Shown here: positions 22,985-34,504 of the stretch, piece by piece
Layout: each line of letters begins with the position of its first letter
Numbering within the stretch: the stretch's first letter is position 1
Source of the DNA: Hofstenia miamia
Taxonomy: Eukaryota > Xenacoelomorpha > Acoela
Length of the DNA: 64,000 nt
Direction of reading: 5' to 3'
NCBI GenBank assembly: GCA_004352715.1
Contig: SCFE01000086.1
Span: forward strand, 483,424 to 547,423
Program-made: the position numbers and the translations under genes
The notes under the pieces: generated by a model
Told to the model about the DNA's origin: nothing
Seen by the model: the letters and a program-made list of their open reading frames with translations, nothing else
The model's database searches: none

Positions 22985-23205
22985 GATGCTTTTTGCAATT
23001 CCATTCTTTATATAAAAATGATCTAGTAATCAAAATGATGAAGTGAGTTCTATTTGCAAGCATCTGCTTGAATATTAAATTATCACATTTTTAGTTTCTC
23101 AAATTAGTATTAATGGTTGTTATTATGTTGTTAATGGTTGCTGCAACAACCAAAAGTATGAAACAACCATAAACAACGTAAAAACAACCAAAATTGTTAT
23201 CTGGG
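22985..23205. mobile_element. truncated CCCAG element in left arm
   Basis: Only the inner end (…TTGTTATCTGGG at 23205) remains. The right arm has the complete 783-bp copy at 30922-31704, so the left arm has lost about 800 bp including the outer half. Confidence 0.65.
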
Positions 23206-23740
23206 AAGTTGTCATGGAGAATAGATTAACAACCAACTATGTGATTAGAAAACTAGTGAGAGAGTGATTAATAATTTGTAATCAAGTTAAAACATATCCT
23301 ATAAAATTGAACTGGAATTTTGATGTGTTACCTTACAGACAATTTCGTTCTACTCACTTTTGTCAAAAATTATTTGATATGTCACTAATATTTTATTTCA
23401 ATTCGTAATTATACTAATAATAAATGAATATCAATTAAAAGAAATTTAATTTTAATAATATCATAAACCATTAATTTTTACTTTTGCTTAGAAAAAATAA
23501 TTTACAATTTCAAGTTTTGACCAAAGTGGAAGGTGCAATTTCAATTCTAAACTATAGGTAAAGTGTGCAATCATTATTGATGTAATTAGGTTTTTATATG
23601 TTATTATTATTATTTATTATTTTTTGGTTACAATGAATGCTAATTTTGTTTTGTGAACATGTATTTTCAAAATCAGAAATTTTTACTACATTGTTAACCC
23701 AGCTTGTAATAAATGCAAAAGCAATAATTGGTTTTGTAAT
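23206..23740. repeat. left arm, non-coding, paired with 30400-30920
   Basis: AT-rich DNA nearly identical to the reverse complement of the right arm. No gene recognised. Confidence 0.7.
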
Positions 23741-23962
23741 TTAACCAAATGATAATTTTAGTGTTTACATGTATTTTACTAATTCTATTGTAACTTGTAA
23801 TAAAAGAGAGACTTTACATAAAACATAGTTAATTTAACTATATGTATAATGTTCTAGATTTAATTACAAGGGTGTTGTTAATAATAAAAAATGTTTAGAA
23901 TTCTACATGTCTAAATAAAACACAGTTGGAAAAAACTAAGATATCTACATTTTTTATATAAA

Positions 23963-24274
23963 TTAGCAAAATGATAGTTTTATATAATGTCCAACAGATG
24001 CCAGTCTTGATATATTACTCCCAATCAATAAGGGTACATCATTGTCTCTGATTTCACAGGCTGTATGCCTTGGTAGATAGAAATATTCATTTCTACTTAA
24101 CTTCACCTTTATGGCACAGCCATATTTTGTTGCCAGCACTGTTGCATTGATTATCTCATGCCACTCTCCTATTTGTAAATCTCCACATGAAATTCTCTTG
24201 CCTGTAGGATTATCTCCTACATCTTGGAGATCTTTCAACATCTTACCTCTTTGATAAGTCTCTTTGTCAACCAT
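23963..24274 (-). CDS. left-arm outward-facing gene, TKYG...LPR domain, unknown function
   Basis: A complete 103-residue frame read away from the palindrome centre, starting MVDKETYQRGKM. After about 30 residues comes the shared domain: LQIGEWHEIINATVLATKYG, then AIKVKLSR, then FYLPR, followed by about 35 more residues ending in a hydrophobic IKLSFC. The pattern suggests a small beta-rich domain; I do not recognise the family. It sits in a cassette (about 23740-24610) that is not shared with the right arm although the flanking DNA is. Lack of internal stops in AT-rich DNA and similarity to two other window genes support coding. No intron signal was identified. Confidence 0.6.
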   Translation of the reverse strand: MVDKETYQRGKMLKDLQDVGDNPTGKRISCGDLQIGEWHEIINATVLATKYGCAIKVKLSRNEYFYLPRHTACEIRDNDVPLLIGSNISRLASVGHYIKLSFC

Positions 24275-24610
24275 TATAGCAATTTATTTATGATTTTAAA
24301 ATGTGTAATAATTTTTTCAAAAGAATAGTAGGTTTTTATACTCAAAAAATCAAGTGATCCAATAAAATTGAGAACCAATAAAATTTGCAAGATATTAAGG
24401 CTGGAAGTCAATAATTTTAGGCAATGGAATAATTTCAAATTTTACTAGATGTTGCTACTCAAAATGGTTAATTTCAACTAAATAATTTAATTTTAAGTAA
24501 AAAATATTAAAAATTGAGGTATCATCACCAATGTTTAAGGTTATTCAGGTGGTGGTATCATTTTCATGATTGATTGGATGCAGTTTTAGCAACTAATTTG
24601 CTAATGTTTT

Positions 24611-27600
24611 TTTTTCAATGTCAATCCTTAGTTTCAGTACGGATATACATTTAATTTTTCAATATGTATGCAAGTAATCAACCCATCAAATTAGTCAAAT
24701 CATTGTAAAAAAACTGAATATTGTTTAAAATTTGGCATTCTATATACTTAGTTTTAAATTGAAATGCACTGAAATAATAGTGAATATTAAAAACGAATTT
24801 CTTTGCATATCCTTGGTAAGTGGAAGCAAGGTAAATATTTTAATGACAATTTTGTTTGATTTATAAATAATCATACATCCTGTGTTCAATGGCTGTAAAA
24901 TTTCGTAAAATGCTATCAAAGCTGCATTTGAGAAATATGTTAGTTGTCAGCACATAGTCATACACAGTTTCCAAAATAGTATTAAGTTCTCATGAAATTG
25001 AAAAATGATTATGGTTATCAAAGTAAACTGTTAAAATGAAATAAATAGTTCTTCAAGCAATTTACTCATTGTCTTCATATATAAAATTTATATCTCACAA
25101 TATGCAATTAGAAAAACTGGATTTTAACTCAATTTCCCTAATAAATGTTTTAAAATCATATAGAGATTGAAAATTTTAAAAATAAATCTGATATTGTTAG
25201 AGTTTCTAAATCATAGCATTGGAGAGAATGTCAATATATTTTGGATTTCTAAGTATTTTTCCACTATTTGAGAGTATAAAATATGTATATTTATTACTAG
25301 ATTTAGATCCAGTTTTTTTGAGATATTGCTAAAAGTTTTTATACATTTGACACATTTCCTTTTGTTATGGTTTCATTAGTACATATTTTAACACATTTGT
25401 TAAATATTCATTTTGCATAATGTTTTGACTTTGTATATACCTACAATTTATGTTTCTAAATGCATAGATCTTGAAATTATCAACAAGTCATATTTTGTAA
25501 TCACATGAAACAAAGCTAGTAATATTAACTTTTTAAAATGTAAAAATAACTTACATTTTAGGAATGACTTCAACCATCACCACTTGAATCACTGTAAAAA
25601 CTGAATAATCTGTTAAAATAAAGATATCTTTACGTCATAAGCATTGAACCAAATGCAAACTTCATGATGGTTTTAGTATAAACTTTAAAAAATGATTTAT
25701 AATAATTTGTAATCACATGAAACAAAGCTAGTAATATTAACTTTTTAAAATGTAAAAATAACTTACATTATTGAATGAATTCAACCATCACCACTTGAAT
25801 AATTGTGAAAATTGAATAATGTATTAAAATGAAGATATGTTTTCATCATAGACATTTAACAAAATCCAAATTTTATGACAGTTTTAGTATAAACTTTAAA
25901 AGAAAAACATACATACACTTAAATTCAAATTTCTTTGTTGTATATTCAGAGTTTTAAATTATTTAGCATGTTAATGCTTTGTGTTTTTAGTTTCTGTGCT
26001 TAGTACATTTAGTTTTTCCTTTGTTTTTAGTTTATGTCCTTAGTAAATTTTGTTTTTCCCTTGTGTTTTTAGTTTCTGTCCTTGGTACATTTAGTTTTTC
26101 CTCAGCATTTGTGTACATCTGTAAAAATTGATTGACATGTGCCAAGTGATGAGCCATAACCTGCAATGAATTCATGAATAATGAAGAAGTGTGGTTAAAA
26201 AATGTGAATATTCATACATTATATGGCCAAACTATAAATAATTTTAAAGTGTACCTTTGTAATTTTAGATCATTGAAAGGACTAATATATTGAAATAATC
26301 ATATATTTTTTGTTAATGAACTTGTTATGTACACTGAATAATAGCACTATTATAAATTTCATAAATTCTTGTTGTTACCCAAAAATTGTATTATATTTAA
26401 CAGAACTTATATTGTATGTATATATACAAAAGGTATATTTATTCATATATACATATAGCTTTCTTAAACATCTAATAAAAGTTTTAACATGAGCATCTTT
26501 ACAAGTTAAAAATGATTCTCTGCANAAATTTTTATACATTTGACACATTTCCTTTTGTTATGGTTTCATTAGTACATATTTTAACACATTTGTCAAATAT
26601 TCGTTTTGCATAATGTTTTGACTTTGTATATACCTCCAATTTATGTTTCTAAATGCATAGATCTTGAAATTATCAACAAGTCATATTTTGTAATCACATG
26701 AAACAAAGCTAGTAATATTAACTTTTTAAAATGCAAAAGTAACTTACATCTTTAAATAAATTCAACCATCACCACTTGAATCACTGTAAAAACTGAATAA
26801 TCTGTTAAAATAAAGATATCTTTACGTCATAAGCATTGAACCAAATGCAAACTTCATGATGGTTTTAGTATAAACTTTAAAAAATGATTTATAATAATTT
26901 GTAATCACATGAAACAAAGCTAGTATATTAACTTTTTAAAATGTAAAAATAACTTACATTATTGGAATGACTTCAACCATCACCACTTGAATCATTGTGA
27001 AAACTGAATAATGTGTTAAAATGAAGATATGTTTTCATCATAGACATTTAACAAAATCCAAATTTTATGACAGTTTTAGTATAAACTTTAAAAGAAAAAC
27101 ATACATACACTTAAATTCAAATTTCTTTGTTGTATATTCAGAGTTTTAAATTATTTAGCATGTTAATGCTTTGTGTTTTTAGTTTCTGTGCTTAGTACAT
27201 TTAGTTTTTCCCTTGTGTTTTTAGTTTATGTCCTTAGTAAATTTTGTTTTTCCCTTGTGTTTTTAGTTTCTGTCCTTGGTACATTTAGTTTTTCCTCAGC
27301 ATTTGTGTACATCTGTAAAAATTGATTGACATGTGCCAAGTGATGAGCCATAACCTGCAATGAATTCATGAATAATGAAGAAGTGTGGTTAAAAAATGTG
27401 AATATTCATACATTATATGGCCAAACTATAAATAATTTTAAAGTGTACCTTTGTAATTTTAGATCATTGAAAGGACTAATATATTGAAATAATCATATAT
27501 TTTTTGTTAATGAACTTGTTATGTACACTGAATAATAGCACTATTATTAAATTTCATAAATTCTTGTTGTTACCCAAAAATTGTATTATATTTAACAGAA

Positions 27601-28050
27601 CTTATATTGTATGTATATATACAAAAGGTATATTTATTCATATATACATATAGCTTTCTTAAACATCTAATAAAAGTTTTAACATGAGCATCTTTACAAG
27701 TTAAAAATGATTCTCTGCAGACTTTGTCAGTATATTCATACATAACTTTCATTTATTACAAACTTAAATGTTGGAAGAATTATCTTTAAGTACAGGAGGA
27801 TATAAATTAACAGTAGAAATCATCTTGTCAAATGATTTTTATTAATGTGTATTCTATATATTGCATAATTTTTTCAGCAAATATGAAAACTTATTGTTCA
27901 ACTACATAATGTAATTTGTAGAATACCTTAAAATGGGTATTTACATGCAACATTAAATAAAATACATAAAAACAAAACCATTAACACTTCAAAATACAAA
28001 AACTCTGAAAATACAACAAGGAAATGTTGAATTTAAGTGTATTTAAGTTT
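24611..28050. repeat. inner left arm, loop and start of right arm; no gene
   Basis: AT-rich and non-coding. 24611-25960 pairs in inverted orientation with about 28000-29345. The loop between contains about three units of a 38-bp repeat built on TTTTTAGTTTCTGTGCTTAG (25988-26100). Each arm also holds two tandem copies of a roughly 210-bp segment that includes AATCACATGAAACAAAGC. Confidence 0.7.
25336..27720 (+). repeat. 1.19-kb direct duplication joined at an N
   Basis: 25336-26524 is repeated almost exactly at 26526-27720, with a single N (26525) at the junction. An unmerged overlap of two contigs is the simplest explanation; a true tandem duplication is possible. Confidence 0.75.
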
Positions 28051-29345
28051 TTTTTCTCCTTTTTTAAAGTTTATACTAAAACTGTCATAAAATTTGGATT
28101 TTGTTAAATGTCTATGACAAAAAGATGTCTTTGTTATAACACATTATTCAGTTTTCACAATGATTCAAGTAGTGATGGTTGAAGTCATTCAATAATGTAA
28201 GTTATTTTTACATTTTAAAAAGTTAATATTACTAGCTTTGTTTCATGTGATTACAAATTATTATAAATCATTTTTTAAAGTTTATACTAAAACTGTCATG
28301 AAGTTTGCATTTGGTTCAATGCTTATGACGTAAAGATATCTCTATTTTAACAGATTATTCAGTTTTTACAGTGATTCAAGTGGTGATGGTTGAATTCATT
28401 CAATAATGTAAGTTATTTTTACATTTTAAAAAGTTAATATTACTAGCTTTGTTTCATGTGATTACAAAATATGACTTGTTGATAATTTCAAGATCTATGC
28501 ATTTAGAAACATAAATTGGAGGTATATACAAAGTCAAAACATTATGCAAAATGAATATTTAACAAATGTGTTAAAATATGTACTAATGAAACCATAACAA
28601 AAGGAAATGTGTCAAATGTATAAAAACTTTTAGCAATATCTCAAAAAAAACTGGATCTAAATTTAGTAATAAATATACATATTTTATACTTTCAAATAGT
28701 GGAAAAATACTTGGAAATCCAAAATATATTGACATTCTCTCCAATGCTATGATTTAGAAACTCTAACAATATCAGATTTATTTTTAAAAATTTTCAATCT
28801 CTATATGATTTTAAAACATTTATTAGGGAAATTGAGTTAAAATCCGGTTTTCCTAATTGCATATTGCGAGATATAAATTTTATATATGAAGACAATGAGT
28901 AAATTGCTTGAAGAACTATTTATTTCATTTTAACAGTTTACTTTGATAACCATAATCATTTTTCAATTTCATGAGAACTTAATACTATTTTGGAAACTGT
29001 GTATGACTATGTGTGCTGACAACTAACGTATTTCTCGAATGCAGCTTTGATAGCGTTTTACGGAATTTTACAGCCATCGAACACAGGATGTGTGATTATT
29101 TATAAATCAAACAAAATTGTCATTAAAATATTTAACTTGCTTCCACTTACCAAGGATACGCAAAGAAATTCGTTTTTAATATTCACTATTATTTCAGTGC
29201 ATTTCAATTTAAAACCAAGTATATAGAATGCCATTTTTTAACACAAAATTCAGTTTTTTTACAATGATTTGACTAATTTGATCAGTTGATTTCTTGCATA
29301 CATATTGAAAAATTAAATGTATATCAGTACTGAAACTAAGGATTG
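28051..29345. repeat. inner right arm, non-coding
   Basis: Inverted partner of about 24610-25900. No gene recognised. Confidence 0.65.
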
Positions 29346-29424
29346 ACGTCGAAAAAAATGTGAGTCTATAAACGTGGAAAGGTCATAGATTATGTAAACT
29401 CAAGGAAAGGAAAAACGTTGTAAA

Positions 29425-29575
29425 AAAGATGTAAGTCACAAATGTGAAAAAAATTCGGAAAAGAAATGTAAGTCATAAATGTGAAAAAACTTTGGAAATG
29501 AAATGTAAGTCATAAATGTGAAAAAACTTTGGAAATGAAATGTAAGTCTACAAATGTGGAAAAGTCATATACCAG
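29425..29575 (+). repeat. 37-bp minisatellite upstream of the right-arm gene
   Basis: About four units built on AAATGTAAGTCATAAATGTG, each followed by an AAAAAACTTTGGAAATG-type stretch. It is present only in the right-arm cassette and ends about 230 bp before the ATG at 29807. Confidence 0.65.
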
Positions 29576-29806
29576 GTATTTATTTAATTCTTAATATAAA
29601 AGATATCAATAAAATTTGGTAAACAAGAAACCAACTTTCACAAATAAACTCTCCAAAAAAGACTGATTATTTCATTAAAAAAATTATTCTAGTTAAAATG
29701 TTACAATTTTCACCACTTCCACCCGATATCAAGCCTTGTTGAAATGCTAAAAGTTTGTAATAAATAACCAGTGCTTTGAACACTTTTTCAATTTTTAAAT
29801 TCGGCG

Positions 29807-30295
29807 ATGACTCCAAAAGCTGCTAGCAAATCTCATGCTGAAAAATCCGCAAAAGTTGGGAAGAGCAAACAAGACGTTCTCTTGCAACCCCAAACATGCA
29901 TTCTCTTGCAACCCCAAACATGCATTTTGAAGCCAATATTACCAAAGACCATGTATTCTGTAGAGACTATTGGTAAAGTAATTCAACCTGAGGTGATCGG
30001 CAAACTGAATGAAATCTCGGAAGAGCGTCAAATTAAATACATTCCCGTTAATGAATTAAGAATAGGCGAGTGGGAAAAAATTCGCAACACATTCTGTATC
30101 CAGACAAAGTATGGTCCAGCAGTAAAAATTATACTGGAAAATGGCAACTGCTTCTTCTTACCCAGGTGATATGCGGAAAAAACTAGAGGTGGAAAATACA
30201 AGATGGTTATTGGGCTTAGAATTCAACATGGTAAAGATAAACCAGCATTATATCCTGGAGGCAGAGCACAAACTGTACTGAGATTTAGTGTGTAA
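29807..30295 (+). pseudogene. right-arm outward-facing gene, TKYG...LPR domain, one in-frame TGA
   Basis: A 163-codon frame reading away from the palindrome centre. The N-terminus is basic (MTPKAASKSHAEKSAKVGKS), then a 24-bp duplication encodes two copies of LLQPQTCI. The shared domain follows: LRIGEWEKIRNTF, TKYGPAVKIIL, CFFLPR. A TGA at 30167-30169 comes directly after LPR; the same frame then continues with about 41 codons (YAEKTRGG..., ending LRFSV) to TAA at 30293-30295. The TGA most likely replaced CGA. If read as terminal, the protein is 120 residues. The family is unknown; only the central domain matches the left-arm protein. Confidence 0.55.
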
Positions 30296-30921
30296 TTTTA
30301 GATTAAAGAATAAATATATGTAACAATGATTTCTATTTTTATCTGATCATGGACATTTGTTAGAGTATTGTATATTAACCTGTGAATAAATGTATATANT
30401 TATTGCTTTTGCATTTATTACAAGCTGGGTTAACAATGTAGTAAAAATTTCTGATTTTGAAAATACATGTTCACAAAACAAAATTAGCATTCATTGTAAC
30501 CAAAAAATAATAAATAATAATAATAACATATAAAAACCTAATTACATCAATAATGATTGCACACTTTACCTATAGTTTAGAATTGAAATTGCACCTTCCA
30601 CTTTGGTCAAAACTTGAAATTGTAAATTATTTTTTCTAAGCAAAAGTAAAAATTAATGGTTTATGAAATTATTAAAATTAAATTTCTTTTAATTGATATT
30701 CATTTATTATTAGTATAATTACGAATTGAAATAAAATATTAGTGACATATCAAATAATTTTTGACAAAAGTGAGTAGAACGAAATTGTCTGTAAGGTAAC
30801 ACATCAAAATTCCAGTTCAATTTTATAGGATATGTTTTAACTTGATTACAAATTATTAATCACTCTCTCACTAGTTTTCTAATCACATAGTTGGTTGTTA
30901 ATCTATTCTCCATGACAACTT
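30296..30921. repeat. right arm, non-coding, with assembly N at 30399
   Basis: From 30400 on it pairs with 23206-23740. The single N at 30399 falls at the edge between unique cassette and shared arm, so some cassette sequence may be missing. Confidence 0.65.
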
Positions 30922-31704
30922 CCCAGATAACAATTTTGGTTGTTTTTACGTTGTTTATGGTTGTTTCATACTTTTGGTTGTTGCAGCAACCATTAACAAC
31001 ATAATAACAACCATTAATACTAATTTGAGAAACTAAAAATGTGATAATTTAATATTCAAGCAGATGCTTGCAAATAGAACTCACTTCATCATTTTGATTA
31101 CTAGATCATTTTTATATAAAGAATGGAATTGCAAAAAGCTTTTTTGAAATATTACATTTGTGAAAAATTATAATATACTTGTAAGCGAATTTTCAAAATA
31201 ATTTATTCATGAATATTTGGACACCTTCAAATTACCTGTCAGACAAAAAAGTTACATTTGAGCAGAAGAGATTCTTTACAATTTAAAAAATTCGTATTTC
31301 AAAATTATACTTAACTTTAAAAGTTTAAATTTTTGTTAAATTTGGCAGATTTTTATGGTTATTGTTATCATTTAAAATCAAGACATTCATTCAAAATTTC
31401 AGCAAATGTTGTATTTAATGTATTTATTGTATTACTGTTCTGCCTTTGTTGGGTTTGAACAGCAATGTTTGAACTGATTATCAATATAAATTTAATATAA
31501 AGTAATGCTAGAACAATCATGGGCAACATAAAATAATGTTTCAACCTAAAAATAGTGCTTTTTTATTCAGAAAAAACAACCAAGAAGAAACCTAATGTGA
31601 TGTTGTTGGAACAACGTTGTTTAGACCAATCAAAAGGGTACCATTTCAACGTTAAAACAACCATAGAAAAACAACGTTGTTTAGACCAAAATTTGTTATC
31701 TGGG
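30922..31704. mobile_element. CCCAG-ended short element, copy 2 (complete, 783 bp)
   Basis: Begins CCCAGATAACAATTTTGG and ends TTGTTATCTGGG. It is flanked by TT on both sides (30920-30921 and 31705-31706), i.e. a 2-bp duplication that is not TA. No coding capacity. Homologous to 20334-21497. Confidence 0.75.
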
Positions 31705-32699
31705 TTGTATGAAATATAATGTGTTTTTCAAAGTCTATGAAAGCATGCAATTTTATACATAGAGCAGATTAATGCAATTTCACATGGCTGTACTTTGCTT
31801 ACATTTTGGCAGTTGAACAATGGCCATAGATAAAATTTATAAATTTTAAAATGTAAGCAAATTCTTATAATATAAAATTTATGTTTTTAAACATTTTGTA
31901 TATATGTGTATCAATAATTGCTAACAATCAATTTACAACACTAATAACAAAAACATGTTATCAACAATCTTGAAATGTTTCATATAAAAATTCATACTTG
32001 CAAATATTTTATTCTTGAATTCAATGAAAAATACATATTGAAAAATATCTATTTCACTTTTACCAGAGACAGTGACTGCAAACAAGTATGTTTATTTTTG
32101 CGATTGATGTGTCTAACAAGTATTATTATCTCTCTGATTCAAACATTTGAACAATAGAATATTGACACTATCTATGAAAGCATGCAAATTTATACATAGA
32201 GTGGTATAATGCAATTTCACATGTTTGTACTGTGTTTACATTCTTGCAATTGAACAATGACCATATTTAAAATTTATGTTGACATTGTCTATGAAGCATG
32301 CAACTTTCTACACATATGAATATACACAGCTGGCATAATGGAATTTCACATTTATGAAACAAAGACAACTACTCTGAAAGATTTCAAACTTTTTGGTAAG
32401 CTATTTTTATAATTAAACCTTAGATATAGTTTTTGATTCTTAATGCTTTTGTGCAATATTACCTCTAGTTAGTTTTACAGATATTTCATTAAAAAACATA
32501 ATTTTATTTTAATAAATTCCTGCAAATTTACTGTCAAATCTTAAATTTATTATAGACTTTATAGAAATGCTGTTTGTTTGTTAATTTTTAATTGAATTTG
32601 TTTAAACATTTAATTGTCTTGTGTTTTATATTGTGAATGTCATCTTGTTTGACTTGTATATTAACCATTAATTTAGATTAATCTGGTATTTCCAATATC
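31705..32699. repeat. outer right arm, non-coding
   Basis: 31950-32699 pairs with 22200-22980; 31705-31950 has no left-arm partner. Nothing coding. Confidence 0.65.
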
Positions 32700-33149
32700 A
32701 TGTATATTATTAAAAAAACATGTATGTAAAATAAGTAATAAAAAAACAAGTATGTAAAATAAGTATGTAATGTGTGAAAGTAAAACTAAAAAATGTAAGG
32801 TAATGTGGGAAAGTAAAACTAAGTAAGTTAATGGGGGAAAGTAATACATGTAAAGTAAGTAAATGTGGGAAAGTAAAACTAAAAAGTAAGTTAATGTGGG
32901 AGACTAATACATGTAATGCAAGTAAATGTGGGAAAGTAAAACTAAAAAAGTAAGTTAATGTGGGAAAGTATAACTAAATTAGGCCAGATAAAGAACTTCC
33001 ATGACGTCAGTAAAACACCTCCAGCAATATCCATGGTGGCTCAGGTCAAAGGCCACCCCTCTCAACCAATCAGAAAGTGGAACCTCCTTGCCTCCACCTC
33101 TTGACCAATCAGAAAAAAGTGGAACCTCCTTGCTGCAGCTATAACTACT
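32700..33149. repeat. right terminal inverted repeat with subterminal array
   Basis: Inverted counterpart of 21732-22200, including the GTGGGAAAGTAAAACTAA-type array at about 32706-32985 and the end GCTATAACTACT. Confidence 0.75.
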
Positions 33150-34493
33150 GCTCTGTGATGCCCCTGCTACTACAAAAACAAATTGGACAAAGGTGTCTCT
33201 GCATATATCAATGGTATCCTTGTAGCTTCAAAATCACATCATTACACATGATAAAATTAGATAAAATACTTAACCTACTCAAATCCTCAGCTTTGTAGGT
33301 TAATGGCCAAAAATCAAAATTCCACAAACATCAGTAATTTTACTCAGCTAAAAAATTCAAAAGTAAGAGTAAGCTTAATGGAGGACACACATAATGCAAT
33401 GGCTAAGATAACACTACCAAACAACAAAAAGGACATATAATGCATCCTCACCCTTTTAATTATTATCAGGTTTTTATTCTGAACTTATCTGAAAAAATAA
33501 TAATTATGTCAAATCTACTAAAATTTCAAAACACCCTTTGAATGTAGTTGAAAACATCAACAAGTACTTAACAACCTTAAGTCAAAACTTCAAAAACTAT
33601 CCAGGCTTAACACACTCAATTTTTCCAAGGAATTCACTGTAGACTGTGATGTAAGTTCCATGGCTATCAGTACTGCACTAAGCAAAATAATAAATGGCAT
33701 CAAGAAACCCATACAGTTCTTTAGTTTCAAACTCAAACCTGCTGAATTAAATTTTGCATCCACCAAGGTGGAAATACTGTTTCTAATAGAAAGCCTAAAG
33801 AAATTTCATTATTTTTTTTAGGCCAACCATATTTCACTGTAGAAACTGATAATTCCAGCATAACAATAACTCCATCATCATCACACATTGGATAGAATAT
33901 CTCACCAACTTTAATTTTATAATAATTCACCTGGAAGGAAAACAATATACTAATGCTGATCTCATGACAGCTCTACCACAATACTATTACAATGAAAGAA
34001 AACAGGAACATGAAAAGCACCATTTCCTTTTATCTCCAAAGAGGCATATGATAATCTTCTGAAGGTCAACACAAACTATCCATGTCACCCAATACATGAC
34101 ATCCACCTAAAAAAGGAGATTACTGAAAAGGAAATAATCAAACACCAACAAAATGATATACATTTAAAACAAATCTTAAACAAAATCAAATATAATAAAA
34201 CACCATTAAACAATACATTAGCAAATACTTCAACACTTATAAATGGAAATTAACTGATAACAGCTTCTATTTGCATCAGGTAAGCTCCACAACTGTATTG
34301 CTCTGCCTGAATATTACAAAAGAGATATAGATAAAAAATTTCATGAACAGGTCAAACAGGAGTGATACAAACTGAATGAACAGTCCATCCACAATTTATT
34401 TATATTAGTCTATGCACAATCATCTTTGATGTAATTGATAAGTGTAAAACTTGTATACTTAGTAATACATTACATTTTCATTCTCAGTCTACT
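33150..34493 (+). pseudogene. old gypsy copy: RT end, RNase H, integrase finger (resumed)
   Basis: Continuation of the RT broken at 21731: LCDAPAT at 33152, with a decayed YIDD region next. RNase H is at 33640-33840 (VDCDVSSMAISTALSK, PIQFFSFKL, VEILFLIESLKKFHYF). A linker with EITEKEIIKHQQND follows, then the HHCC finger end KCKTCILSN near 34445. It breaks off at about 34493, next to a minus-strand LTR, so most of integrase is missing. Many stops and shifts. Confidence 0.75.
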
Positions 34494-34504
34494 GACACAT
34501 CTAA

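Larger units (their letters stand above)
21732..33149. mobile_element. 11.4-kb palindromic DNA element with long inverted arms
   Basis: Ends are AGTAGTTATAGC (21732) and GCTATAACTACT (33149). Six-base flanks are GATCTG (21726-21731) and GCTCTG (33150-33155); with one copy removed, the old gypsy RT reads through as FG-LCDAPA. This fixes the ends and shows that the whole unit inserted as one piece. The arms are inverted copies over several kb (22200 pairs with about 32705; 24610 with about 29345; 25950 with about 28000) around a central loop. AG ends, a 6-bp duplication and long TIRs are features of Polinton/Maverick elements, but no polymerase, integrase or capsid gene is present. I class it as non-autonomous and Polinton-like by structure only. 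Confidence 0.7.

Noticed and set aside
26310-27752. Small frames at 26310-26492 and 27570-27752
   Set aside because: Both come from the same AT-rich duplicated loop sequence, on opposite strands, and lack motifs.
21732-33149. Calling the palindrome a full Polinton/Maverick
   Set aside because: None of the hallmark genes is present; only end structure and duplication size agree.
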